The position numbers and the translations under genes were made by a program. The notes beneath the pieces are model-generated. The model saw only the letters and a program-made list of their open reading frames with translations. It searched no databases and was not told where the DNA came from. From positions 3,350,548 through 3,414,547 of the forward strand of contig OY282352.1 in assembly GCA_958295495.1 (NCBI GenBank): a DNA stretch of 64,000 bases, read 5' to 3'. The stretch comes from an uncultured Latescibacterota bacterium. Its GTDB lineage: Bacteria > Latescibacterota > UBA2968 > UBA8231. This document shows positions 1 to 7,980 of the stretch, piece by piece. Position 1 is the stretch's first letter. Each line of letters starts with the position of its first letter.

Positions 1-109
1 GTTCAAACTCCTCGGTGATCGAGGCGATCTCGTCGGGGGCAAAAAGCCGCGGGAAGTAGAGATAGCCGAAGGTCTTGAAGAAGCGAATCTGCGCGGGCGA
101 AAGTTCCAT
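1..109 (-). CDS. Phytanoyl-CoA dioxygenase family protein, N-terminal part (runs off the window)
   Basis: Only the first 36 codons are present; the gene continues beyond the left edge. The peptide begins MELSPAQIRFFKTFGYLYF and goes on with a 'RLFAPDEIASI' segment. That is the usual opening of PhyH-type Fe(II)/2-oxoglutarate dioxygenases: a helix, then 'GYLYFPRLF', then 'eEi'. The metal-binding part is outside the window, so activity cannot be judged. Two other PhyH genes occur in the window (12952-13764 and 37812-38543). The family call rests on the N-terminal pattern alone. Confidence 0.6.
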   Translation of the reverse strand, partial: MELSPAQIRFFKTFGYLYFPRLFAPDEIASITEEFE

Positions 110-146
110 GAGGGATCGTCTTAGGGTTAGATGCGCCACGGGAAGG

Positions 147-395
147 TCAACCGAGGGGTTCGGTGGAAGCGACCTCCATGGTGCGTAGGTACTCGCAGAG
201 CGTGCGGCCGTCTAAAGGCAGGTCGAGCACATCGGAAAAGGGCCACATATCCCCTGAGAGGAAGTCGATAGCCATCTGCCGTTCCTGATTGCAATCCGCG
301 GTCTGCACGTCTTTGACGGCTTGGATGATGACTGCGGCGGCGAGCCGCCGGTGGCCGTCAAACCGGGCTCGATATGTCGTCTTTTTTTTAGTCAT
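147..395 (-). CDS. Small protein of unknown function (82 aa)
   Basis: I do not recognise this gene with certainty. The 82-residue product has a basic start (MTKKKTTYRARFDGHRR), a helix rich in Ala/Val, and a 'WPFSDVLDLPLDGRTLCEYL' segment. That segment resembles small proteins in which an 'A..FL..D..PFs...l.ld...lr..l' stretch forms a helical DNA-binding-like domain. That likeness is only an impression. It lies 47 bp downstream of the nucleoside-transporter gene on the same strand and could be co-transcribed with it. The start is weakly supported because no strong ribosome-binding site precedes it. Confidence 0.45.
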   Translation of the reverse strand: MTKKKTTYRARFDGHRRLAAAVIIQAVKDVQTADCNQERQMAIDFLSGDMWPFSDVLDLPLDGRTLCEYLRTMEVASTEPLG

Positions 396-442
396 CTGCT
401 TTCTGCTTCAATAGTATATAACGCCCGAAGTACCATTGAGTT

Positions 443-1699
443 TCACAGGTATAGCCCAATCACGCAGCCGGTCGCCATGGTCGCGAGCGTACCGCCCACG
501 AGCGCGCGCAGCCCCAAGCGCGCCAAGTCTCCGCGCCGCTCGGGCGCGATGCCGCCGATGCCGCCGATCATAATGGCCACGGAACCTACGTTGGCAAAGC
601 CGCAGAGGGCGTACGTGGCAATGATGAACGAGCGCGTGCTCAAGGCGGCGTTGCCTTCCATCTGCTGAGCGAGTGCTAGGTAAGCGACAAATTCGTTGAG
701 AATGGTCTTTAGGCCCATGAGTTCGCCGACGAGCCGGGCTTCTCCCCAAGGAATACCCATCAACCACGTCAGGGGGTGGAAGAGGATCCCCGCTATGGTT
801 TGTAAGCTCCAGCCGCTTGGGGTGCTATTGAACAGGGCGTCGAGATAGCTCAGACCATAGTTGACTAAGGCGACTAGACCGAGAAAGGCGATGAGCATGG
901 CGAGGACGTTGAGCACCAAGCGCATGCCCTCGGCCGCGCCGCGGGCGGCCGCGTCGAGGCCATTGAGGGTGTCCTTGGGGGGCAGCTCTACCTTCTCTTG
1001 TGCCGTTTCCGCCGTTTCCGTTTCCGGAATCATGAGCTTGGATACGGCGATGGCGGCCGGTGCGCTGATCAGCGAAGCGACGAAGAGGTGACCGGCAATA
1101 TCCGGGTGGATCGCCCCGAGCATGGTCGCATAGATGGTCATCACGGTGCCGGCGATGGTGGCCATGCCGCCGACCATCAGGCACAACAGTTCGCTTTCGG
1201 TGAGGCGGGCCACGTAGGGGCGGATCAGGAGCGGGGCTTCGGTCATGCCGAGAAAAATATTGGCGGTCATGCCGACGCTCTCGGCAGAGCTGATGCCCAT
1301 TGACTTCTGCATGAAGCGGCTGAGCCGGGCGATGATCCAAGGCAGGAGCCGGTAGTGGTAGAGCACCCTCGAAAGCGAGGCCACAAAGATGAGGATCGCT
1401 GCGATTTCGAGGGCGACGACCGGCCCGTGATCGCGGGCAAACGACTCCGCGCTCACGCCGCTAAACAGCAGCGACTCATTGGCGGTGAGCGCGGTTTTTT
1501 TGAGCAGGGTCGTCAAATCGCTGGCGAGGCCAAACACCAGCGGACGGATGGCTGGTTGCAGCAGAATGGCAGCCAGTAGGAGCTGGAGCACCGTGGCCAC
1601 GCCGAGGGTTTTCCAAGGAACGGAGCGGGTGCGGCGGCCGCTGAGATAGGCAATGGCAAGGAGAGCGCAGTAGCCTAAGGCACTGTGGATAATTGACAT
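443..1699 (-). CDS. Concentrative nucleoside transporter, CNT family (NupC-like)
   Basis: A 418-residue integral membrane protein, close to the usual CNT length. It should import nucleosides by Na+ or H+ symport across the inner membrane. The family signature GMTEAPLLIRPY sits at about residues 151-162, and the C-terminal core has 'GFANVGSVAIMIGGIGG', a glycine-rich stretch typical of CNT proteins. The N-terminus has three hydrophobic segments before the core, as in NupC. An AGGA sits just upstream of the ATG. The substrate cannot be told from the sequence. The downstream neighbour on the same strand is the 82-aa unknown. Confidence 0.9.
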   Translation of the reverse strand: MSIIHSALGYCALLAIAYLSGRRTRSVPWKTLGVATVLQLLLAAILLQPAIRPLVFGLASDLTTLLKKTALTANESLLFSGVSAESFARDHGPVVALEIAAILIFVASLSRVLYHYRLLPWIIARLSRFMQKSMGISSAESVGMTANIFLGMTEAPLLIRPYVARLTESELLCLMVGGMATIAGTVMTIYATMLGAIHPDIAGHLFVASLISAPAAIAVSKLMIPETETAETAQEKVELPPKDTLNGLDAAARGAAEGMRLVLNVLAMLIAFLGLVALVNYGLSYLDALFNSTPSGWSLQTIAGILFHPLTWLMGIPWGEARLVGELMGLKTILNEFVAYLALAQQMEGNAALSTRSFIIATYALCGFANVGSVAIMIGGIGGIAPERRGDLARLGLRALVGGTLATMATGCVIGLYL

Positions 1700-1764
1700 A
1701 ACATCCTAAAAAATAAAGGGTAAAACCGAGAAAAGTCAACCGTGGCGCACGCGGTCCTACGCCT

Positions 1765-2415
1765 TCAGCCGAGGGCGTTGAGGGCGCGTTGGACGACCGA
1801 GTGCAGGGGGCCGTTGGTCGAGATGCAAACGGCACCGGCCCAGACGGGGAGGTTGCCGAGGGCTCGGGCGAGACGGGCAAAGTAGGGAGCGTCGGCGCGG
1901 GAGCCGCGGCTGACCATGCGGGCGCGCCAAATTTCTAGGGGCGGCGGATTGAGGTGGAGGACGCGAAGGGCGGCTGGGGCGATGTTGGCGGCTAGGCCCT
2001 CCCAGAGGTCGTCCGCGCCCAACTCGGGGCCAAAGCCGCCGACGAGGAGGACTTGGCGGGTGCCGACGAGGTTGGCGCAAGCTGCGGAGAGGGCACTGGC
2101 ATATTCGAGGGGACGGAGCTTTTGCCAGTAGTGCGGAGTGCCGTAGGCCGCGGCGGGTGCGTCGCCCCGCAGCGCGGCCGCGTCGAGGATAAAACCAGAG
2201 GCCGTTTGGTCTTTGTCGAGGAGAAAGGTGTTTGGGCAAAGCGCGAGGATGGCTCGGGCGACGGCGGTTTTGCCGACCCCAGGCGGCCCGCCCACAACCA
2301 CGAGGCGGGAAGATGGGCTGCCGGGGCGGGCGGCTTGGAGGAGAGCGGCTATGGTGGGGCCGGGATCGGGTGTGGACTCTGCGTAGCCGCCGCCCAAATG
2401 GGCCGCGTTGGTCAC
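1765..2415 (-). CDS. P-loop NTPase / small-molecule kinase-like protein
   Basis: About 216 residues when started at the GTG at 2413-2415. An upstream extension of the frame would run through the coding end of the epimerase, so I reject it. A Walker A motif GGPPGVGKTAVA lies at about residues 42-53, followed by 'LLDKDQTASG', as in AAA_33/zeta-toxin-like or shikimate-kinase-like phosphotransferases. 'VLLVGGFGPELG' and 'LRVLHLNPPP' look like later strands of the fold. The start codon overlaps the epimerase stop in a GTGA arrangement, so translation is probably coupled. The substrate is unknown; by context it may be a sugar or nucleoside derivative. Confidence 0.65.
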   Translation of the reverse strand: MTNAAHLGGGYAESTPDPGPTIAALLQAARPGSPSSRLVVVGGPPGVGKTAVARAILALCPNTFLLDKDQTASGFILDAAALRGDAPAAAYGTPHYWQKLRPLEYASALSAACANLVGTRQVLLVGGFGPELGADDLWEGLAANIAPAALRVLHLNPPPLEIWRARMVSRGSRADAPYFARLARALGNLPVWAGAVCISTNGPLHSVVQRALNALG

Positions 2416-3146
2416 GGCGAGGGCGCGCCGCGGTCTTGGGGCTCCCAGCCGACGAGTTCTTTGGCGTTGGCGAGATCCCACTTTTTGTCCGCGCCCTGCG
2501 AGACTCCGTAGAAGATGCCGAATTGGGGCCGGGGGGCCTCGATGCAGCAGGCGGTCAGTGCGGAGACATCGCGGGCGCTGAGCCAGCGGTTTTCGCCGGG
2601 GGGATAGGTGCCGTTGACTTCCTCGGTGTCGGGATAGTTGGCGATGCGGAGGCAGTAGGTGGAGATGCCGTACTCGTCGTAGTAGAAGCGGCCGAGCGCT
2701 TCGCCAAATGCCTTGCTGACGCCGTACATGCTGTCGGGGCGGATCGGCATGTCGGGGGTGGTGTAGATGCCTTCTTTCTCGTAGAAGCCGGTTACGTGAT
2801 TGGTGCTGGCAAAGACGACGACCGGGACCTTGTTGATGCGGGCGGCCTCAAAGATGTTGTAGGTGCCTTGGATATTGGTCTCCATGATCATCTGGTTGTA
2901 GCGCGTGCGCGGATAGCCCTGCTGAACGATGGCGATGCCGAGGTGGACGATGGTGTCAATGCCTTCGCAGGCTTCGACCATGTTCTCGAAATTGGCGAGG
3001 TCGGAGACCACGATTTCGTCGTTTGATTCGACCGGGGGGATGTTGCGGTGGAAGAGCAGGCGGAAGTCGTAGCGGTTTTTGAGGTGACGGCGCAGGCCGG
3101 ACCCGACTTTGCCGGCCGCGCCGGTGATAAAAAGTTTCTTTTTCAT
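2412..3146 (-). CDS. NAD(P)-dependent epimerase/dehydratase (extended SDR)
   Basis: A 244-residue extended short-chain dehydrogenase. The Rossmann motif TGAAGKVG is at residues 8-15. The catalytic YxxxK is present as Y141-K145 (YGVSKAFGE), with a Ser/Thr in the 'FASTNHV' strand (about 112-118). The family acts on nucleotide sugars or sugar lactones. This short form with 'MYGVSKAFGEALGRFYY' resembles uronate-dehydrogenase-like or UDP-glucose-4-epimerase-like enzymes of FCB bacteria, but the substrate is not shown by sequence. It is followed immediately by the P-loop gene through a 3-bp GTGA overlap. An MFS exporter gene lies 84 bp upstream. Confidence 0.85.
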   Translation of the reverse strand: MKKKLFITGAAGKVGSGLRRHLKNRYDFRLLFHRNIPPVESNDEIVVSDLANFENMVEACEGIDTIVHLGIAIVQQGYPRTRYNQMIMETNIQGTYNIFEAARINKVPVVVFASTNHVTGFYEKEGIYTTPDMPIRPDSMYGVSKAFGEALGRFYYDEYGISTYCLRIANYPDTEEVNGTYPPGENRWLSARDVSALTACCIEAPRPQFGIFYGVSQGADKKWDLANAKELVGWEPQDRGAPSP

Positions 3147-3230
3147 GTCTCTTTCCTATGTTTTGCTGCGTCTGCTGGGTCGCGGTTTATACTATAGTCA
3201 AAAGCAAGATCGCTAGAAAGCTCCGGTCTC

Positions 3231-4502
3231 TCATTCCCGCTGGTTGGATGCCGAGTGCCGGGCCGTCAGGGACGCGAGGCTGCCCAAGTTTCTCAGCGAG
3301 GGAAAAAAGCCCGTCCAAGCGGCGACGACCAGCAACGTGCCGATGCCTCCGCTGACGACCGAGAAGACCGGGTTGAAAAGCTGGGCCACCAGCCCGGACT
3401 CAAAGCCGCCGATCTCGTTGGAAGCACCGACGAAGATGGCGGAGACGGCTTGGACCCGGCCCCTCATTTCGTTGGGCGTGCCCATCTGCGAGACGACGCG
3501 GCGGATGACCATGCTGACGTTGTCGAAGGCGCCGGTCAGTGCTAGCATCAGCAGTGAGAACCAGAAGTTTTGCGAGAGGCCAAAGAGAATGGTCGCCGCG
3601 CCAAAGCCGGCCACGCACCACAGCAAGGTCTTGCCGGCGCGGCGAATCGGCGGCAAATGGGCTATGGCCAAGGCGGTGATACTGGCACCGATGGCAGGAG
3701 CCGCACGCAGCCAGCCGAGCGCGGCTTCGGGTGCGAGGCCGACGGGGCCGAGGTCGATGATCTCGCGGGCGAAAATGGGCAAGAGGTACACCGCGCCACC
3801 TAGGAGTACGGCGAAGAGATCGAGCGAGATCGCGCCGAGTAGGAGCGGCTGGTCGCGGACAAAGCGCAGCCCGACGGCGATCTGAGCGAACATATTGCCC
3901 CCTCGAATGCGCGAGGCGGGCGGCAAGACCATGGTGCTGATGAAGAGGATGAAGGCCGCAGAGGAAACGGCGCTGAGGAGATAGGCGGCTTGGAGGTTGA
4001 AGGCAATGACAAAACCGGCGATGGCCGGTCCGGCGATGCCGGTGATCTGCATCAGGCTGGTTGACCACTTGGCGGCGTTTTCAAAGAGCGCGTCCGGGAC
4101 CAACAAGGGCGCAATGGCCCGTTGCGCGGGCCAGCCTAGACGGAGGAAGGACGAGTCCAAAAAGAGCAGCAAGTACATCCAATGAACCGGCATCTGGTAC
4201 CAGCTAAAGACGGCCAAGGCCAGCGAAGCCAAGGTCGCGCCGGCCAAGCTGAGCATCATCAGTTTGCGGCGGTCGAAGACGTCGGCTAGATACCCGGCGG
4301 GCAGGGTCAACAGCAGCATGGGGATGGCTTGGACGAGGCCGACCATGCCGAGGGAGAGTGCTTGCCCGGTGCGGTCGTACACCTCCCAACCGATGGCCAA
4401 GCCTTGGGCGGCCGTACCCATTCGCACCAGCGCGGAGGCGATGAGATAACGACGGAAGAGGGGGACGCGCAGGCTGGAGTAGGGGTCGTGTCTTTTGTGC
4501 AA
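3231..4502 (-). CDS. Major facilitator superfamily transporter (EntS/MFS_3-like exporter)
   Basis: About 423 residues with roughly twelve hydrophobic segments. The loop 2-3 signature appears as 'LPAGYLADVFDRRKLMMLS', and a second-half 'RGRVQAVSAIFVGASNEIGGFESG' is typical of the enterobactin-exporter-like MFS_3 group. Known members export siderophores, drugs or unknown small molecules; no substrate can be assigned here. The frame opens with TTG (MHKRHDPYSS) and lacks an evident Shine-Dalgarno, so the start is uncertain. It is divergently oriented to the aminotransferase at 4604, and about 100 bp between them must hold both promoters. Confidence 0.85.
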   Translation of the reverse strand: MHKRHDPYSSLRVPLFRRYLIASALVRMGTAAQGLAIGWEVYDRTGQALSLGMVGLVQAIPMLLLTLPAGYLADVFDRRKLMMLSLAGATLASLALAVFSWYQMPVHWMYLLLFLDSSFLRLGWPAQRAIAPLLVPDALFENAAKWSTSLMQITGIAGPAIAGFVIAFNLQAAYLLSAVSSAAFILFISTMVLPPASRIRGGNMFAQIAVGLRFVRDQPLLLGAISLDLFAVLLGGAVYLLPIFAREIIDLGPVGLAPEAALGWLRAAPAIGASITALAIAHLPPIRRAGKTLLWCVAGFGAATILFGLSQNFWFSLLMLALTGAFDNVSMVIRRVVSQMGTPNEMRGRVQAVSAIFVGASNEIGGFESGLVAQLFNPVFSVVSGGIGTLLVVAAWTGFFPSLRNLGSLASLTARHSASNQRE

Positions 4503-4603
4503 ATCAGTAGCGGTGTTAGTTATAGGCGGAGTGCGATTTTGCTAAATTACCGGTGTGTCTCTGACTAGCGCCAGTGGCCCATCGTCGAGAAAGGAGGTTT
4601 ATA

Positions 4604-5836
4604 ATGTTGGCAATAGACGGGGGACCCAAGGTCCGCGAGACGCCATTTCCCAAGCGGCATCTTTTTGGGGCTGAGGAGTGCCAAGCCGCGCTTGGGCTGT
4701 TCTCTGCGGCGATGGAGAGCGGCGATGCAATCGGCTACAGTGGGCCAGAGGAATTGGCCTATGAGCGGGAGTTTGCCGCGTTCATGGGGGGCGGGTACGC
4801 CGATCTGGTCAACTCGGGTACCGCGGCGCTCTACGCGGCATTGGGAGCATTAAAGCTAGAAGCGGCTGGCGAAGTCGTGATCCCGCCGATTACGGATCCG
4901 GGTGGGGCAATGCCCGCGCCGCTGTTGTGCCAGGTGCCGGTGGTCGCCGATGCTGCGCCGGGGTCGTTCAACGCTGGTGCCGAGCAGATCGAGGCGGTGC
5001 TGACGCCCCACACCCGCGCCATTGTCGTGGCCCATATTGCCGGCGAACCCGCGGATATGACGCCGATTCTGGCGCTAGCCGAGGAGTGCGGCATCCCGGT
5101 CATTGAGGATTGCGCTCAGGCCCACGGGGCGCGCCACAAGGGGCAGCTAGCAGGATCGCTGGGCACGGTGGCGGCCTTTTCGACCATGAGCGGCAAGCAC
5201 CACGCGACCGGTCCGCAGGGCGGGGTGGTCTTTACCCGCGACGAAGAACTCTGCTGGGAGGCCAAGCGCTTTGCCGACCGGGGCAAGCCCTTTAATACGG
5301 ATGCGGCCTCCAACCTGCGCGCCGGGCTCAATCTCAACGGCAACGACCTGTCGGCCGCCATTGGGCGGGTGCAGCTAAAAAAGCTCGATGCGATGGTCGC
5401 TAGGCGACGTCAGGTAGCGGCGCAGATCGCCGAGGCCATTGCCGAGTGCCAAGCGGTGCGGTTGGGATGGCAAGTGGCCGAGTCGGAGGGGGTGTACTGG
5501 TTTATGCGCTTCCACGTAGATGCTGACAAGCTCCGGGTAGAAAAAGACGGCTTTGCCCGGGCTGTGGCCGCCGAGGGCATTCCGGTGACGGCCACGTACC
5601 GCTATATCCCCTCCGAGGCGATCTGGTTTAGGGAGCGGCAGGTCTTTCCCGGCAGCGACTATCCGTGGGGGTTGCCGGCATACAGAGGAGACCGCAATGC
5701 ACAGTTCGCCTGTCCCAACGCTGTCGCTGCGGTTGAAAGCCATTTCATCATGTCGATTCACGAGAATTTTGCCGAACAGGAGGTGGCGGATATTGCCGAG
5801 GCGTTTGCGAAGGTGGAGCAGGCGTATTGGCGGTAA
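4604..5836 (+). CDS. DegT/DnrJ/EryC1/StrS-family PLP-dependent aminotransferase
   Basis: 410 residues from the ATG at 4604, chosen because an AGGAGG precedes it at the right distance; an in-frame ATG ten codons earlier lacks one. The fold-type I PLP signature is complete. 'NSGTAALYAALGAL' binds phosphate, 'VIEDCAQAHGA' carries the pyridine-N aspartate, and the Schiff-base lysine is K198 in SGKHHATGPQGG. Family members aminate keto-sugars or act in aminocyclitol formation. The last 120 bp are repeated, with changes, at 10847-10966 on the other side of the island. The product is intact and ends AKVEQAYWR. Confidence 0.88.
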   Translation: MLAIDGGPKVRETPFPKRHLFGAEECQAALGLFSAAMESGDAIGYSGPEELAYEREFAAFMGGGYADLVNSGTAALYAALGALKLEAAGEVVIPPITDPGGAMPAPLLCQVPVVADAAPGSFNAGAEQIEAVLTPHTRAIVVAHIAGEPADMTPILALAEECGIPVIEDCAQAHGARHKGQLAGSLGTVAAFSTMSGKHHATGPQGGVVFTRDEELCWEAKRFADRGKPFNTDAASNLRAGLNLNGNDLSAAIGRVQLKKLDAMVARRRQVAAQIAEAIAECQAVRLGWQVAESEGVYWFMRFHVDADKLRVEKDGFARAVAAEGIPVTATYRYIPSEAIWFRERQVFPGSDYPWGLPAYRGDRNAQFACPNAVAAVESHFIMSIHENFAEQEVADIAEAFAKVEQAYWR

Positions 5837-5855
5837 CTCATCCGCAAAAATGAAA

Positions 5856-5874
5856 GGGGCTTGTTGTGCTGAAT
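5856..5874 (+). other. Gene-start-like motif shared with the PhyH leader at 37802
   Basis: GGGGCTTGTTGTGCTGAAT matches GGGGCTTATCGTGCTGAAT at 37802-37820 in 17 of 19 positions. At 37812 the GTG CTG AAT is the start of a phytanoyl-CoA dioxygenase gene. Here the same frame runs only MLNRWNFLR before a stop. A weaker relative follows the second aminotransferase tail at about 10981. This suggests that a PhyH-like gene once followed the aminotransferase and was lost when the island came in. The match is seen directly; the history is inference. Confidence 0.4.
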
Positions 5875-5923
5875 CGTTGGAACTTCCTCAGATGAGGGTT
5901 TCTACGAGGGAGTCAAGGTTAGG

Positions 5924-6694
5924 TTACGCCGACTTTCTAAGCTTGCTATGTAGCATGGTTGCTCGCCTTTCGAGTACGCCCGGGCGGTGAAGGTCATAGA
6001 GGTCGAGAATGTCCGACCCCAGCTCATCCTGGATCCATAAGAGGTCGCGGAATTCGTCGGCTCTTAAGACTCGCGGTTTGAACCGGATGTCGCGTGTAAT
6101 GGGGTCGTAGGCCCAACGATTCTGCATGGGCATCAAGGCAAGTTTCCCCATACGAACCGCCTCCTGAAGCAACGTTTCGCCTAGATACAGATCGGCGCTC
6201 GGCCGGCACGCAATCCTGACTACTACCGGCAATGGCAATCGGACCGGATCACAAAGGATTAGTCCGAGTTGGATGCAAAATGCCCGCAACGCGTCGGACA
6301 CCGGTGAAGACGAAACTATAAGCCTCCACCATCGCTCACGTCCAACGGCATAGGGTCGCTCGCAATAGAAGTCCAGTGTCTTTTGATGGAACAGGGTGAC
6401 GTCCGCTTTGGTGACACCACAGCTTTGTGATTTGCATTCTAGGATGATGGAGCCGCTCCAGCCGGCCGCGCCCCCATCTATCTCATGTCCTATGCCGGAG
6501 GCTGGGCGGAAGCCGAACAAAGAGGTCATTCCCGGACCTTGGCGAAAACTGAGTCCGGGACGCCGGAGAAGATCACCAACGGCGCGTTCCCAGATCCTCC
6601 CGTCAACTAAGGTCCCAGACGGGTCTTGCCCTACTCGGGCAAGCAGCCAAGCATCAAGGGTGAGTTCGGCCAGAACATTAGGGACGCATGGCAC
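5924..6694 (-). CDS. PD-(D/E)XK-fold nuclease-like protein (third gene of island operon)
   Basis: 256 residues from a GTG at 6692-6694, which has AGGAGG about 6 bases upstream overlapping the ATPase stop. The nuclease signature is seen as E36 in 'DGRIWERAVGDLL', D73 in 'GHEIDGG' and E86-x-K88 in 'SIILECKSQ'. This is the E...D...ExK layout of restriction-endonuclease-like enzymes, which would cut DNA with Mg2+. A conserved-looking 'DVTLFHQKTLDFY' follows. No specificity domain or methyltransferase is nearby. It is the last gene of a three-gene operon with the ATPase and the 7981-9174 gene. Function in defence is inference; the fold call rests on motif order only. Confidence 0.65.
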   Translation of the reverse strand: MPCVPNVLAELTLDAWLLARVGQDPSGTLVDGRIWERAVGDLLRRPGLSFRQGPGMTSLFGFRPASGIGHEIDGGAAGWSGSIILECKSQSCGVTKADVTLFHQKTLDFYCERPYAVGRERWWRLIVSSSPVSDALRAFCIQLGLILCDPVRLPLPVVVRIACRPSADLYLGETLLQEAVRMGKLALMPMQNRWAYDPITRDIRFKPRVLRADEFRDLLWIQDELGSDILDLYDLHRPGVLERRATMLHSKLRKSA

Positions 6695-6704
6695 GAACTA
6701 CCTC

Positions 6705-7979
6705 CTACCGCGTTCCAAGGAGCAGATCGTCGATATCTTCTGATTCATCGCTCCCATCAGTTGCGGGTTCCAGTTCGTCGCCAGCATCGAACCCTCCTTT
6801 GAGGAACCGTTGGGCCTGTTCGCCAGTTATACGCGGATCACCACGCTCAGCTGCGAAGTTGAGCAATTCGTGCGCACGGTTCAGCAAGATACCTACGCGA
6901 CCCCCGGATACTCCCCTCAGAACGCTGATGGCATCCGGTTCGAAAGGCATAAGGTCATCATTGATCCCAGGATTACGGTGTTTTTCTAAGTACACACGAA
7001 GCAGATCGCGTACTTGGCTGTCATCCCTGAGTCCACGCAGCACGACAACGGAGGCGGTGTTGCTAGGGGAAATCTCGAAGGATGGTAGTCGGTTTTCTTC
7101 CCAGTAGCGTTCAAGCACCTGAGCTGCCCGGTTATGAAAGGTGAAGATGAAATGCACTCTATTCACATAAGGGGCACCTTCAAGCATGTCTCTAATGCGC
7201 CCGATTTCGCGGGACCGCTTTGCCGACGTGATACTGCGCGTCGTGGCTAGATCCTCGAGTTGATCAATCATCAGATAGAGGTGGTCGATACCGGCCGCAG
7301 CTAGAGCACCAAGGGCGAAGTCGAGGTAGTACAGGCCGTTTCGCAGGCGTGCCGTGATCGATACTTCACTCAGCACCTCCAGAACCTGCCTTGCATCGCC
7401 GGAGGCAAAGGCTTTTACCAATTCAGGCCGAAGTGGAGCACCTGTTCCGCAGATGCGGAGCCACGTGTCGCGAAGGTGACTAGTGATTTTGGAGGGATCA
7501 TCCGTGCCCAAGTCTTCGACAATGCGTGCCTTCGCTTGATCGAATACGGCGTCAATACCCTCCTCCGATGGTCGTGCCAGAGCGATTACGGCGTTAAACA
7601 GAACGGGGTAAAGACCCGAGGCATTGAGGTTGTTCAGATTTGAGTAAGCAGCAGCGACCGGCTTCTGTTTCTCCTGCCGTACTCCAGCCTCTGTGAGAGT
7701 TTCGACGCCCAAGTTTCTATTGATCTCTTTGGTGATCTCCTGCATCAGGGTCGTCTTACCGAATCCGGTGTCGGCTTGAGCTCCTTGGGACCATAAGAAA
7801 CCAATATTGACATTCCCGAGTACTGAACCCCGGATGAGCTTGCGGCGAAACTCACGAGATTCCTCGTCGAAGACATCAGGGCTGTAGGGTTGATCCTGAG
7901 TGTGGATAGCTTCGGCCGGAAAAGGATTGCCATCCAGACTCCATGCTTCCTCCATGTGGTCAATCGAATCGACGGTCAT
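6705..7979 (-). CDS. P-loop ATPase (second gene of island operon)
   Basis: 424 residues. Walker A is ADTGFGKTT at about 69-77, and Walker B is 'LYLMIDQLED' with D239 and E242. A region with arginines (RSREIGRIRDML, 'FTFHNRAAQVL') follows and may hold sensors. The C-terminal third ('GGRVGILLNRAHELL') looks like a lid or winged-helix region, and the last 30 residues are acidic and probably disordered. This architecture resembles ORC/Cdc6-like or STAND-type AAA ATPases that act as switches. The ATG follows the upstream stop by one base, with AAGGAGGT inside the upstream gene, so coupling is strong. No named family was recognised. Confidence 0.7.
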   Translation of the reverse strand: MTVDSIDHMEEAWSLDGNPFPAEAIHTQDQPYSPDVFDEESREFRRKLIRGSVLGNVNIGFLWSQGAQADTGFGKTTLMQEITKEINRNLGVETLTEAGVRQEKQKPVAAAYSNLNNLNASGLYPVLFNAVIALARPSEEGIDAVFDQAKARIVEDLGTDDPSKITSHLRDTWLRICGTGAPLRPELVKAFASGDARQVLEVLSEVSITARLRNGLYYLDFALGALAAAGIDHLYLMIDQLEDLATTRSITSAKRSREIGRIRDMLEGAPYVNRVHFIFTFHNRAAQVLERYWEENRLPSFEISPSNTASVVVLRGLRDDSQVRDLLRVYLEKHRNPGINDDLMPFEPDAISVLRGVSGGRVGILLNRAHELLNFAAERGDPRITGEQAQRFLKGGFDAGDELEPATDGSDESEDIDDLLLGTR

Positions 7980-7980
7980 A

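Noticed and set aside
2416-2481. Longer start of the P-loop gene.
   Set aside because: It would overlap the coding end of the epimerase; the GTG in the GTGA overlap is the natural start.
5924-7979. TnsA/TnsC-like transposition module (nuclease plus ATPase).
   Set aside because: No TnsB-like integrase or TniQ is linked, and the only transposase nearby belongs to a self-contained IS with its own ends.
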